NCBI GenBank assembly: GCA_964438865.1
Contig: CAYTMI010000003.1
Coordinates: forward strand, 189,913 to 253,912
Source: G016234445 sp964438865
Lineage (GTDB): Bacteria > Chloroflexota > Dehalococcoidia > Tepidiformales > Tepidiformaceae
Reading direction: 5' to 3'
Length of the DNA stretch: 64,000 bases
The translations under genes and the position numbers were made by a program. Under the pieces are notes generated by a model that was given only the letters and a program-made list of their open reading frames with translations, made no database searches and was not told the DNA's origin. Shown here piece after piece: positions 33,862-42,080 of this stretch (the first letter of the stretch is position 1; each line of letters starts with the position of its first letter).

Positions 33862-34433
33862 CGTTCCACCGCCGCGTACCTGGGCTGCCGGGAAACGAGT
33901 CCGTGCGCATCCAGGTAGCCAAGAATGCGCTGCAATGACGCCTTAATGGGTTCGCGGCCGCTGGGGACGACGATCTCGGGATGAAGTGGCGTTTCGTAGG
34001 GGTCGTCGATGCCGGTGAAGCCGGTGCGCTTCCCGGCGCGGGCCTCGGCGTAAAGGCCCTTCACATCGCGGGCTTCGCACTCCTCCAGCGTGGCCGCCAG
34101 GTGCACCTCAATGAACCGGGAGCCATCGCCTTCGATCAGGCGGCGGTTGGCATCGCGGGTGTCGCGGTACGGCGAGATGGCGGCGGTGATGACGGCAACG
34201 CCGTTCCGCGCCAGCAGGTTCGCGACGAAGCCGATGCGGAGGATGTTGGTGTCACGGTCCTCCTTGCTGAAGCTCAGGCCTTTAGAAAGATTGGTGCGGA
34301 CGGTATCGCCGTCGAGGACTTCCACCCTGCAGCCGCGGTCACGAAGCACTGGCGCGAGCGCATCAGTCAGCGTCGACTTTCCCGCACCGGAGAGGCCGGT
34401 GAACCAGAGAACGAACCCCTGTTGGTCTGCCAT
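33858..34433 (-). CDS. cysC: Adenylylsulfate (APS) kinase
   Basis: CysC phosphorylates APS to PAPS. The 191-residue protein has the P-loop GLSGAGKST at residues 13-21, then DGDTVRTNLSKGLSFSKEDR, the RxGF element IGFVANLLARNG and ISPYRDTRDANR. The lid region GLYAEARAGKRTGFTGIDDPYE is intact. It is the second gene of the operon and overlaps cysD by four bases. Since cysH here looks like an APS reductase, PAPS may be needed for other uses, such as sulfation. Confidence 0.96.
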   Translation of the reverse strand: MADQQGFVLWFTGLSGAGKSTLTDALAPVLRDRGCRVEVLDGDTVRTNLSKGLSFSKEDRDTNILRIGFVANLLARNGVAVITAAISPYRDTRDANRRLIEGDGSRFIEVHLAATLEECEARDVKGLYAEARAGKRTGFTGIDDPYETPLHPEIVVPSGREPIKASLQRILGYLDAHGLVSRQPRYAAVER

Positions 34434-34496
34434 GGTCTGCGGGTACTGTCCTTTCGGTCGCGTGGTCGGCGCCGGGGTCGGTGGCGACGAGACGAA

Positions 34497-35201
34497 TCAG
34501 GTGTGGAGGCCGCATTCGTCCTTTTCGAACCCGGACCAGCGGCCGGCGCGACCCTGGACGCCGGGCACGGTGCAGTTGTAGCAGCCGATGCTGGTGTAGC
34601 CCTGGTCGAGGAGCGGGTTGTAGGGGACCTTGTGTTCGAGGATGTAGGCCCAGGTCTGCTTCTCGGTCCAGCTGGCGAGCGGGTTGAGTTTCACCACGCC
34701 GAACTTCTCGTTCCAGGAGACGATCGGCGTGTCCGCGCGGCCTTCGGACTGGTCGCGGCGGAGGCCGCTGACCCAGGCCGTCTTGCCGTCGAGTGCGCGG
34801 CGATTCGGCTCGATCTTCCGGAGTTCGCAGCAAAGGTCAGGGTCGCGCATCCAGAGCGCCGCACCGTAGCGGGCGGCCTGTTCTTCGTGGCTGAGGAGGG
34901 GCTTGTAGACCTGGAGATTCGAGAGGTGGAGCGCCTCCCGGCTGCGGCGCATGGTCTCCTGCGTCTCTTCGAACAGGTAGTCCGTATCGAGGACGAAGAC
35001 GTGCACGTTGGGCTTGAGGGCGGCGACCATGTGGAGGATCGCCATGCCGCTGGCTCCGCCGAAGCTGGCGCCGACGGCGAGGCCGTCCCCAAAGGTCTCG
35101 ACCGCCCAGCGGACAATGTCAGAGGGGCTCGAGGACTCGAAGCGGCTGTCGAGGGCGGCGATAGCCCCTGCACTGAGGACGGGGGCGGGGGGCGTGGTCA
35201 T
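34497..35201 (-). CDS. cysH: APS/PAPS reductase (Fe-S type)
   Basis: The 234-residue enzyme reduces activated sulfate to sulfite with thioredoxin. It has Cys pairs C124-C125 (DPDLCCELRK) and C207-x2-C210 (GCYNCT), which ligate a [4Fe-4S] cluster in APS reductases, plus the catalytic ECGLH with C230. The PP-loop is SFGGASGMA, a little unlike the usual SFGAED. The two cysteine pairs argue for APS rather than PAPS as substrate. It is the first gene of the operon. Confidence 0.93.
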   Translation of the reverse strand: MTTPPAPVLSAGAIAALDSRFESSSPSDIVRWAVETFGDGLAVGASFGGASGMAILHMVAALKPNVHVFVLDTDYLFEETQETMRRSREALHLSNLQVYKPLLSHEEQAARYGAALWMRDPDLCCELRKIEPNRRALDGKTAWVSGLRRDQSEGRADTPIVSWNEKFGVVKLNPLASWTEKQTWAYILEHKVPYNPLLDQGYTSIGCYNCTVPGVQGRAGRWSGFEKDECGLHT

Positions 35202-35229
35202 GGCAGGCTTTCAAAGGCGAGTTGGTTAG

Positions 35230-35285
35230 TCAACAATATCGACAATCTCCATTGCGCGCAACGCCGGTTGTTGATAGATTCTATC
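35230..35285. promoter_or_regulatory. Cluster of inverted repeats between cysH and sulfite reductase
   Basis: The 132-bp divergent gap holds three dyads. TCAACAA (35230-35236) pairs with TTGTTGA (35268-35274). TTGCGCGCAA (35252-35261) is a perfect palindrome. GATAGA-T-TCTATC (35273-35285) is a perfect odd palindrome. They probably form the control region for both sulfur transcription units. Confidence 0.5.
35233..35261 (-). promoter_or_regulatory. Candidate promoter of the cysHCDN operon
   Basis: On the minus strand TTGCGC (35261-35256) and TATTGT (35238-35233) are spaced by 17 bases, and the -10 lies 31 bases before the cysH ATG. The -35 is inside a TTGCGCGCAA palindrome. Confidence 0.4.
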
Positions 35286-35333
35286 CAATTTCTCTACAAG
35301 CCTTGCCGCACTCTCAGATCTGGAGACGGAGCC

Positions 35334-37106
35334 ATGCCAGCAACCGAGACGGTCATCCACACGAACGCGCCGGGCCAGGTGTTGCCCGTGCTCCAACAAG
35401 AACTGGAGGACTTCGAGACCGAAGCCACCCGCTACCTGAAGGGCGAGTGGGAGGAGAACAAGTTCATCGGGTTCCGGCTGAAGCAGGGCGTGTACGGCCA
35501 GCGCCAGCCGGGCGTCCAGATGATCCGGGTGAAGCTCCCGTTCGGCGGGGTCACCCCGGAACAGATGGAGGCGCTCGGCGAAGTCGCGGAGCGCCATGCG
35601 CCGCTGCGGAAGGGCCATATCACCACGCGCCAGAATTTCCAGTTCCACCACATCCCCCTGAAGAAGGCAGCGGATGCGCTGAGAGTGCTCGGCCGCACGG
35701 GGCTGTCGACGCGGGAGGCCTGCGGGAACACGGTCCGAAACGTCACCGGCGACCCCTGGGCCGGGGTGAGCAACGACGAGCCCTTCGACCCGACGCCCTG
35801 GGTTGGGGCCTTCGCGCGCTACTGGCTTCGGAACCCGCTCTCGCAGCTCCTGCCGCGCAAGCTCAAGGTCGCCTTCAGTGCGAGCGACGCGGACCGCGCG
35901 ATCACAGGGATTCATGACCTCGGGTTTATCCCGCGGGTGAAAGACGGTGTGAAGGGCTTCCAGATGGTCGTGGGCGGCGGCCTCAGCATCATGCCTCGCA
36001 ACGCCATGGTCCTTCGCGAGTTCGCCGCGATGGACGAGTACCTGAAGGTCTCTGAGGCAGTGATCCGCATCTTCGAAAAGGCCGATGAACTCCGGAAGAA
36101 CCGCGCCAAGGCCCGGATCAAGTTCCTCATCGACCGCGTGGGGATCGAGGAGTTCCGGCGGATGGTGGACCGGGAACTCGAAGGCGAGTGGGCTTCGGGC
36201 GATTTCAGCCCGGAGCGGCTGCTCTACGTCGACAACGAGGAGTCGCACCTGCCCCCCCGGCGAGCGGCCTATGGGCGACCGGGTGCCGACATGGCCGCGT
36301 TCAGCGCTTTCGTGACCGGCAACGTCCAGGCGCAGCGCCAGCAGGGGTTCAGCACGGTCGAGGTGAAGGTTACCCGCGGGGACCTGAAGCCGGAGCAGTT
36401 CCAGGGCCTCGCGGCGATCATGCGGGAGTACTGCGGCGGCTCCGCGCGGACGACGGTGCAGCAGAACATCGTCCTCCGCTGGGTCCGCGACGAGGCTCTG
36501 TACGAGGTCTGGCAGCGGCTCCTCGCGCTGGACCTGGGTGAGGCCGGCGCGCACGGCGTGACCGACGTGGTAAGTTGCCCGGGCACGGACAGCTGCAAAC
36601 TGGGGATCACCAGTTCCATGGGGCTGAACCGGGCAATCCAGGAGAAGGTCACGGCGATGGGGATCAGCGACCCGCTGACGCAGAAAATCCACATCAAGAT
36701 GAGCGGCTGCCCGAACAGCTGCGGGCAGCACCACATCGCAACCATCGGTTTTCATGGGGCAGCGATGAGGTTCGGTTCAGACCAGATGCCGGCCTACCAC
36801 GTCTTCGTCGCCGGTGGTTATGACAACGGGATCATGCGGCTGGCCACCCAGCTGAAAGTCCGGCTGCCGGCCAGGCGGGGGCCAGACGCCGCCGCCCGTC
36901 TCATCGGCCTGTACGAACGGGAACGGCTGCCCGGCGAGGAATTCAACGGGTTCTTCGACCGCGTGGGGCAGGGACCGTTGGAGCGCGAGATCGCGGATCT
37001 CTGCCTGGCCGGCGAACTGGACGAAGAGAACCAGACCCTCTTCATCGACTGGGGCAAGAGCGAGTTGTACCAGCTTCAGCGCGGCGAAGGGGAGTGCGCC
37101 ATCTAG
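35334..37106 (+). CDS. Ferredoxin-type sulfite reductase (sulfite/nitrite reductase family)
   Basis: A 590-residue siroheme enzyme that takes sulfite to sulfide with six electrons. The family halves are clear: HITTRQNFQFHHI (ferredoxin-like domain) and the cluster ligands SCPGTDSCKLG and SGCPNSCGQHH, the Cx5C and CxxxC sets that bridge [4Fe-4S] to siroheme. Relatives also include nitrite reductases, but the divergent cys operon makes sulfite the likely substrate. ATG 35334 is chosen because the product then starts like the family; the frame is open far upstream without support. Its stop overlaps the GNAT gene. Confidence 0.92.
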   Translation: MPATETVIHTNAPGQVLPVLQQELEDFETEATRYLKGEWEENKFIGFRLKQGVYGQRQPGVQMIRVKLPFGGVTPEQMEALGEVAERHAPLRKGHITTRQNFQFHHIPLKKAADALRVLGRTGLSTREACGNTVRNVTGDPWAGVSNDEPFDPTPWVGAFARYWLRNPLSQLLPRKLKVAFSASDADRAITGIHDLGFIPRVKDGVKGFQMVVGGGLSIMPRNAMVLREFAAMDEYLKVSEAVIRIFEKADELRKNRAKARIKFLIDRVGIEEFRRMVDRELEGEWASGDFSPERLLYVDNEESHLPPRRAAYGRPGADMAAFSAFVTGNVQAQRQQGFSTVEVKVTRGDLKPEQFQGLAAIMREYCGGSARTTVQQNIVLRWVRDEALYEVWQRLLALDLGEAGAHGVTDVVSCPGTDSCKLGITSSMGLNRAIQEKVTAMGISDPLTQKIHIKMSGCPNSCGQHHIATIGFHGAAMRFGSDQMPAYHVFVAGGYDNGIMRLATQLKVRLPARRGPDAAARLIGLYERERLPGEEFNGFFDRVGQGPLEREIADLCLAGELDEENQTLFIDWGKSELYQLQRGEGECAI

Positions 37107-37762
37107 TGCGGCGGCCGGGCAGCAGCCGGCCAACCCCATCGGCACCGCGAACTGGCGGGTCCCTCCCGGACATCCGGTTCGGGACGCTCGGCGGGGCCGG
37201 CCTTCGGGAGGCTGCGGGCGTGCTCTCCCGGGCGATGCGGGACAACCCCCTCCACATCGCCGCCTTCGGGGACGACCCGGAGCGGCGAGTGTCGTCCCTG
37301 GAGGCGCTCTTCCGGGGTCTGCTGCCACAGCTGCAGGCGAGACCGCTGGCAGCGCGGCGGGGCGGCTTCACGGTCGCGGTGTTCGGCATCGAACCACCGG
37401 GCGCCTGCGAGATTACCCCCGCCCACATCCTGAGGATGGCGCCGCGGCTGCTCCGCGTGGGACCATCGGCCTGGGGACGGTTGGCGGAGTGGCAGGCGGC
37501 CTGGGCCGCTCACGACCCTGACGCACCGCACTGGCATCTCGGACCGTTCGGCGTTGAACCAGCGCTGCAGGGGATGGGGGTCGGATCTCAGCTCCTCGAA
37601 CGGGTCTGTGGGCGGCTGGACCGGGACCATGCCGATGGCTACCTGGAGACAGACCGGGAGGAGAACGTCCGTCTCTACCAGCGATTCGGCTTCGAAGTCA
37701 CCGGCGAGGTGCGGGTGCTCGGCGTGCGGTGCTGGTACATGGCGCGCCGGCCGCGGGCCTGA
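37094..37762 (+). CDS. GNAT-family N-acetyltransferase
   Basis: A 222-residue acetyltransferase with one GNAT domain. The acetyl-CoA loop is LQGMGVGSQLLERV, followed by DGYLETDREENVRLYQRFGFEVTGE, the typical C-terminal half. The N-terminus is uncertain: GTG 37094 overlaps the sulfite reductase stop by 13 bases, and GTG 37106 is equally possible. The substrate is unknown. Coupling to the sulfite reductase gene is positional only. Confidence 0.82.
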   Translation: MRHLVRRPGSSRPTPSAPRTGGSLPDIRFGTLGGAGLREAAGVLSRAMRDNPLHIAAFGDDPERRVSSLEALFRGLLPQLQARPLAARRGGFTVAVFGIEPPGACEITPAHILRMAPRLLRVGPSAWGRLAEWQAAWAAHDPDAPHWHLGPFGVEPALQGMGVGSQLLERVCGRLDRDHADGYLETDREENVRLYQRFGFEVTGEVRVLGVRCWYMARRPRA

Positions 37763-37778
37763 AGGCGCGAGTTTCCAG

Positions 37779-37784
37779 TAGGAT
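37779..37784 (+). promoter_or_regulatory. Possible -10 box TAGGAT before thiolase-like gene B
   Basis: TAGGAT lies 31 bases before ATG 37816; a CCGAGG ribosome site follows at 37803-37808. No clear -35 is seen. Confidence 0.3.
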
Positions 37785-37815
37785 TCGGCCACATCCTCCA
37801 CTCCGAGGTCTCCAC

Positions 37816-39012
37816 ATGGCAGGACTCCGGGGCGACGCCGCAATTGTCGGCGTGGCCGAATTCGCACCCGAACGCAAACCTTCGCGGCTCTACATGGGCC
37901 TCGAGTCGTACGCCGAACTGGCGCGCCAGGCGCTCGACGATGCAGGCATCCCGCTTTCCGAAGTGGACGGACTGGTAACCGGCTCGAACTTGATGGAGGC
38001 GCGCAACCTGATCCCGTCGGCCATCACCGAATACTTGGGCGTCTCATCCAACTTCTTCGACATCGTCGACCTGGGAGGGGCGACCGGGGCAGCGCAGGTG
38101 GTCCGGGCGGCGATGGCGATCGAGGCGGGGCTGGCTGAGACGCTCGTCTGCATCGTCCACACGCTGATGCCGCACAGCGACCCGACGGTGGCACCGCAGG
38201 AGCGTCGCAGGGACTGGGGCGGCGGCATCTGGGGATCGCCCCAGGCCGAGTTCGAGATCCCGTTTGGGGCGGTCCAGGGCACCTACGGTTACGCGATGAT
38301 CGCCAACCGCTATCGCCACGAATACGGGCTGACCGAGCGGCAACTGGCGAAAATCGCGGTGGACCAGCGAACGAACGCGCTCCAGAACCCGAAAGCAGTG
38401 TTCGCCAACCAGCCGATCACCATCGACGACGTGCTCAACTCGCCGATGATTTGCGACCCCCTCAAGTTGCTGGAGATCGTGATGCCCTGCTTCGGGGGCG
38501 CGGCGGTCGTTGTGACATCGAAGGAGTGGGCGAAGAGGGCGAAGAACCGCCCCGCCTACGTCATCGGCGCCGGCGAGCACACCACCCACCGATCGGTCAC
38601 CTATGAGCGCGACTTCACGCAGTCGCCGATCAAACCGGCCGCCGATCGCGCCTTCTCTATGGCCGGGATCAAGCGCCGCGAAGTCGACCTCGCATCGCTC
38701 TATGACTGCTACACGATCACGGTGCTGCTCACGATCGAAGACGCGGGATTCTGCGGGAAAGGTGAAGGGGGCAGGTTCGTCGAGGAGCACGACCTGACCT
38801 ACCGTGGCGACTTCCCGATGAACACGCACGGCGGCCAGCTGAGCTTCGGGCAGTCCGGCATGGCGGGCGGGATGTCGCACGTGACGGAGGCGTACCTGCA
38901 GATGACGGGCCGCGCTGGCGGGCGCCAGCTGAAGAAGTGCGACACCGTCTACATCAACGGCAACGGCGGGATCATGAGCGAGCAAGTCTCGCTGATCCTG
39001 CGCGGCGAATAG
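37816..39012 (+). CDS. Thiolase-like protein B (lipid-transfer protein/Ltp2 type)
   Basis: A 398-residue thiolase-superfamily protein: AIVGVAEFAPERKPSRLYMG, then LDDAGIPLSEVDGLVTGSN. At the nucleophile position the sequence is IVDLGGATGAAQ, again with no Cys. LYDCYTITVLLTIEDAGFC and a GEGGRFVEEHDLTY segment are as in protein A at 3016. The NTHGGQLSFGQSGMAGGMSH region replaces the usual GHP motif. With the DUF35 gene nine bases later it forms a second A/B-type pair; each pair may serve a different CoA-ester. A real thiolase reaction is doubtful. Confidence 0.87.
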   Translation: MAGLRGDAAIVGVAEFAPERKPSRLYMGLESYAELARQALDDAGIPLSEVDGLVTGSNLMEARNLIPSAITEYLGVSSNFFDIVDLGGATGAAQVVRAAMAIEAGLAETLVCIVHTLMPHSDPTVAPQERRRDWGGGIWGSPQAEFEIPFGAVQGTYGYAMIANRYRHEYGLTERQLAKIAVDQRTNALQNPKAVFANQPITIDDVLNSPMICDPLKLLEIVMPCFGGAAVVVTSKEWAKRAKNRPAYVIGAGEHTTHRSVTYERDFTQSPIKPAADRAFSMAGIKRREVDLASLYDCYTITVLLTIEDAGFCGKGEGGRFVEEHDLTYRGDFPMNTHGGQLSFGQSGMAGGMSHVTEAYLQMTGRAGGRQLKKCDTVYINGNGGIMSEQVSLILRGE

Positions 39013-39021
39013 GGGCCCGGC

Positions 39022-39438
39022 ATGTCGAAGTACCGCAAGAACCCGAACCCGATCCCCGTCCCCACGCCGGTGACAAAGCCATTCTGGGATGCGACCAGGG
39101 AGCACAGGCTGTTGCTTCAGCGCTGCGAAAAGGGGCACGTGTTCTACTACCCGCGGACGCACTGTCCTGGCTGCCTTTCGGCGGAGTGGGAGTGGTTCGA
39201 AGCGAGCGGCCGTGGACGGCTCTACAGCTACACGGTGGCGCGAAGGCCCCAGGCGCCCGAGTTCGCGGATGACGTCCCCTACATCATCGCGGCGATCACG
39301 CTGGAGGAAGGCCCGCGCATGACCAGCCTGCTCGTGGAGGCGGACCCGGACAATGTCGTCATCGACGGCGCGGTGGAATTAGCGTGGGACGACGTCTCGG
39401 ACGAGATCTCGATGCCGTACTTCCGGCCGGTGCGCTGA
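39022..39438 (+). CDS. Zn-ribbon/OB-fold DUF35 protein B
   Basis: A 138-residue DUF35 protein with the zinc ribbon as C-x3-H (CEKGH) plus HCPGC, so one Cys of the first pair seen in protein A is not in the usual place. The OB-fold part runs from FEASGRGRLYSYTVARR to the end. PVTKPFWDATREHRLLLQ matches the family's N-terminal helix. It is the partner of the thiolase-like protein immediately upstream. Confidence 0.86.
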   Translation: MSKYRKNPNPIPVPTPVTKPFWDATREHRLLLQRCEKGHVFYYPRTHCPGCLSAEWEWFEASGRGRLYSYTVARRPQAPEFADDVPYIIAAITLEEGPRMTSLLVEADPDNVVIDGAVELAWDDVSDEISMPYFRPVR

Positions 39439-39444
39439 GGGCGG

Positions 39445-40131
39445 TCAGCGTTCGCGAAGCAGTGCCCACGACGCCTCGAAGGGGAGCCCCCCGGCGCGGG
39501 CGGCTGCCTTCAAGGTACGAACCTGGTGTTCTGGGGGGAGACCGGCGACGAAGCGGGAGGGGTTGCTGCTGACCTCCCTGGCGACGCCGGCGTGCCTGCC
39601 AACGACGGCAAGGAAGGCTTCGAACAGCTCGTCGTGGTCAAGGTAGATTTCGAAGACGAAGAGGCAGATGTCTTCGAAGGCTTCGCCATCGCCTGCCGCG
39701 AGGATGTCGTCACAGGTGAGTTCGAGCCAGCCGGCGACATCCGTCCAGGCTGCTGCCGACGCCCTGCACTTCCGCGCCTCCATCGCGTCGAGCGAGGAGA
39801 AGAGCATGACGAGGAAGGTGGGCAGCCGTCGCCGTTCGTAGCCGAGACGGGCGACGTCGACCCAGCGAAGGTCTTCATCGCACGGGACGTGCTGGCGCTG
39901 TGCCGGGATGGCGCCGGCGAGTTCGTTGGCCTCGGTGTCGGGGAGGGTGCGGACCCAGTCTTCCAGGGTCTCCTGGGGGACTTCGGCGAGTTCGATGACG
40001 GAGAGAGCGGCGAGGCGGCGGTGGGGCGGCCCATCCTGGACTTCGAGGATCAACTCGGGCGTGGTCATCCTGCGGAAGGCAGGCTCATGGGCCAGCCAGC
40101 CGTCGTATTCGGGGGGCAACCTCCGGTCCAT
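39445..40131 (-). CDS. Hypothetical helical protein
   Basis: A 228-residue protein, mostly helical, with acidic stretches such as DGEAFEDICLFVFEIYLDHDELFEAF and a closing LPPEHQVRTLKAAARAGGLPF. No family recognised and no membrane segment. The ATG at 40131 is chosen because TATCCT lies six bases upstream; an in-frame start at 40200 would overlap the hemB promoter. It is divergent from hemB with 59 bases between the starts. Confidence 0.6.
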   Translation of the reverse strand: MDRRLPPEYDGWLAHEPAFRRMTTPELILEVQDGPPHRRLAALSVIELAEVPQETLEDWVRTLPDTEANELAGAIPAQRQHVPCDEDLRWVDVARLGYERRRLPTFLVMLFSSLDAMEARKCRASAAAWTDVAGWLELTCDDILAAGDGEAFEDICLFVFEIYLDHDELFEAFLAVVGRHAGVAREVSSNPSRFVAGLPPEHQVRTLKAAARAGGLPFEASWALLRER

Positions 40132-40137
40132 GTTCAC

Positions 40138-40143
40138 AGGATA
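40138..40143 (-). promoter_or_regulatory. Leaderless-type -10 box TATCCT (hypothetical gene)
   Basis: TATCCT on the minus strand is six bases from ATG 40131. It faces away from the hemB box at 40179 within a 59-bp gap. Confidence 0.45.
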
Positions 40144-40178
40144 ACGGCCAGCGTGAACCGGGCACGCAGGGAGAATGC

Positions 40179-40184
40179 TAGGAT
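40179..40184 (+). promoter_or_regulatory. Leaderless-type -10 box TAGGAT (hemB)
   Basis: TAGGAT is six bases before ATG 40191; no ribosome site can fit. Confidence 0.5.
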
Positions 40185-40190
40185 CGTCGA

Positions 40191-41165
40191 ATGGAGTCAC
40201 CGCTTTTCAAACGACACCGCCGGCTTCGCGGTTCCGCTGCCATCCGCGGGCTGGTGCGCGAAACCGAACTCACGCCGACGCACCTCATCTACCCGCTGTT
40301 CGTGGATGCGGGTCTCAAGGGGCGAAGGCCGATCGAGGCGATGCCGGGGCAGGACCAGCTCGGGCTCGATGCGCTGGCCGGGGAAGCGCGGGAGCTGGCG
40401 GCGTTGGGGCTCCCGGCGGTGCTCCTCTTCGGGTTGCCCGCATTCAAGGACGAGCGCGGGAGTTCGGCATGGGCGCGGGACGGCGTGGTCCAGGAGGCCA
40501 TCGGGCGGCTAAAGGATGCGAACCCCGAGGTCCTCGTCGTGGGGGACGTCTGCCTCTGCGAATACACAAGTCACGGGCATTGCGGCCTGGTCCGGCCGGA
40601 CGGGAGCGTGGACAACGACGCGAGCCTGCCGCTGTTGGCTGAGATGGCGGTGAGCCTGGCGGAAGCCGGCTGCGACATCATCGCCCCGAGCGACATGATG
40701 GATGGCCGGGTGGGCGCGATCCGGCGGGCGCTCGACAGCGCCGGGTTCGTTGAGACTCCGATCCTGTCTTACGCGGCGAAGTTCGCCTCGGCGTTCTATG
40801 GGCCATTCCGGGAAGCAGCGGGCAGCGCGCCCGCGTTTGGCGACCGGCGGGGCTACCAGATGGACCCGGCGAACGCGCGCATGGCCCTGGATGAAGTGCT
40901 GACCGACATCGGAGAGGGCGCCGACATGGTGATGGTGAAGCCCGCGCTTCCCTACCTGGATGTGCTCCGGGCAGTTAAGGACAGCGTCGACGTGCCGGTG
41001 GCCGCGTACAATGTCAGCGGCGAGTACAGCATGTTGATGGCGGCGGTCGAGCGGGGCTGGCTCGACGGGCCACGGGCGATCGACGAGACGCTCACGGCAA
41101 TCCGCCGGGCGGGCGCCGACATGATCATCACCTACCACGCGAAGGACTGGGCGGGCCGGCAGTAG
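40191..41165 (+). CDS. hemB: Delta-aminolevulinic acid dehydratase (porphobilinogen synthase)
   Basis: HemB joins two 5-aminolevulinate molecules into porphobilinogen in tetrapyrrole synthesis. The 324-residue protein has the zinc site DVCLCEYTSHGHCG (C121, C123, C131) and the two active-site lysines K197 (SYAAKFAS) and K250 (MVKPALPYLD). It is a zinc-type enzyme of normal length. The product feeds heme and siroheme, the latter needed by the sulfite reductase at 35334. No other hem gene is in the window. Confidence 0.97.
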   Translation: MESPLFKRHRRLRGSAAIRGLVRETELTPTHLIYPLFVDAGLKGRRPIEAMPGQDQLGLDALAGEARELAALGLPAVLLFGLPAFKDERGSSAWARDGVVQEAIGRLKDANPEVLVVGDVCLCEYTSHGHCGLVRPDGSVDNDASLPLLAEMAVSLAEAGCDIIAPSDMMDGRVGAIRRALDSAGFVETPILSYAAKFASAFYGPFREAAGSAPAFGDRRGYQMDPANARMALDEVLTDIGEGADMVMVKPALPYLDVLRAVKDSVDVPVAAYNVSGEYSMLMAAVERGWLDGPRAIDETLTAIRRAGADMIITYHAKDWAGRQ

Positions 41166-41170
41166 GACCG

Positions 41171-41581
41171 TCAGGCGCGGCGGGCGGCGAGGGCCGGGTA
41201 TGGCTGTTGGGCGACCGTCCGGCGGACCGGGATGGCAGGCTCGTGGCAGGCCGTCATGAAGATCGCATCCACCTCATCGTGGATGCCGCGGGCCCGGGCT
41301 TCGGTGCGGACGTGGGCGACGGTCGCCGAAAGGGCCGATTCGAATCCTGGCCAGTCTTCACAACGGAGGACACGCAAGTGGTGGGTGGATTCGTTCCATT
41401 CGACGACGAGCCGCGGGTGGGCGGCCGGGCCGGCGCAGATGCGGGTGTAGCCGCCAAGGTATTCCTTGGTGAGGTGGATGCCGCGTGATGTTGGATCGAT
41501 CCGGGCGCGCTGGAGGCCCTCCCAGAGGTCTCCGAGGGCCAGGAGCAAACGGAAGGCAACGTCAGATGTGTCAGCTCGCAC
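41171..41581 (-). CDS. Hypothetical protein
   Basis: A 136-residue protein with the segments FRLLLALGDLWEGLQRARID, GGYTRICAGPAAHPRLVVEWNES and CEDWPGFESALSATVAHVR. It is balanced in charge, has no membrane segment, and ends in an Ala/Arg tail. No family recognised. GTG 41581 is used, with GGGGTGA seven bases upstream. It converges on hemB, five bases apart. Confidence 0.5.
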   Translation of the reverse strand: MRADTSDVAFRLLLALGDLWEGLQRARIDPTSRGIHLTKEYLGGYTRICAGPAAHPRLVVEWNESTHHLRVLRCEDWPGFESALSATVAHVRTEARARGIHDEVDAIFMTACHEPAIPVRRTVAQQPYPALAARRA

Positions 41582-41764
41582 AGATCACCCCGCCAAAGGT
41601 GCGTGAACTCGCTCCGACAGCCGGAAGCCCCGGCCGCAGGGCGGATTCTACGCCAGTCTCCGGGGGAATGTGCAACCGGTTTATGGGCCTCATAGACAAA
41701 GCGAATGCGGGGAGAGAGCCGGGGCAACTCTTCATGGTTGCGCGATCATTATTCCCCGGCGCGG

Positions 41765-41773
41765 TGGTAGGGT
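41765..41773 (+). promoter_or_regulatory. Extended -10 promoter TGGTAGGGT
   Basis: TG, one base, then TAGGGT lies 27 bases before the TTG start at 41801. The 219-bp gap 41582-41800 holds no gene. Confidence 0.4.
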
Positions 41774-41800
41774 ACGGCGGCCCCCAAAGAGGAGATCCCC

Positions 41801-42049
41801 TTGACGCAACCATGTGCCGTCTGCCGCCACGAGTCGGCGGACCGGCCGGAGTCCGGCCACTTGCTCTGTCTCGCCACGGCCCTGGAGCACCTGGTCAGCC
41901 AGGCGGTAGGCCGGGAAGGAACGGGGATCCTGGTGTCAGTGTGTCCAGCTCACGCGGTCGACATCTATCGCGGGCGGTTGCCGGGGGTCGCGATGGCCTG
42001 GCAATTCAGCGGCCCGCTCCCGGGTGGGGTGCTTCCCGCCGCGCGTTGA
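41801..42049 (+). CDS. Small Cys-containing protein
   Basis: An 82-residue protein beginning CAVCRHESADRPESGHLLCLATA after the start, with C-x2-C, a later Cys and His residues and then VSVCPAHAVDIYRG. The pattern could bind one metal ion. No family recognised. TTG 41801 is used: GGAG lies six bases upstream and no ATG is near. It ends 31 bases before the Fur-family gene, and its stop overlaps that gene's -35. Confidence 0.5.
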   Translation: MTQPCAVCRHESADRPESGHLLCLATALEHLVSQAVGREGTGILVSVCPAHAVDIYRGRLPGVAMAWQFSGPLPGGVLPAAR

Positions 42050-42075
42050 CACGGTTTCAACCGCGTTCTCATGAT
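42046..42075 (+). promoter_or_regulatory. Promoter of the Fur-family gene: TTGACA and CATGAT
   Basis: A perfect TTGACA (42046-42051) is spaced 18 bases from CATGAT (42070-42075), which ends five bases before ATG 42081, so the message would be leaderless. The spacer holds the dyad CGGTT-TC-AACCG (42052-42063), a possible autoregulatory site. Confidence 0.5.
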
Positions 42076-42080
42076 GGGGC

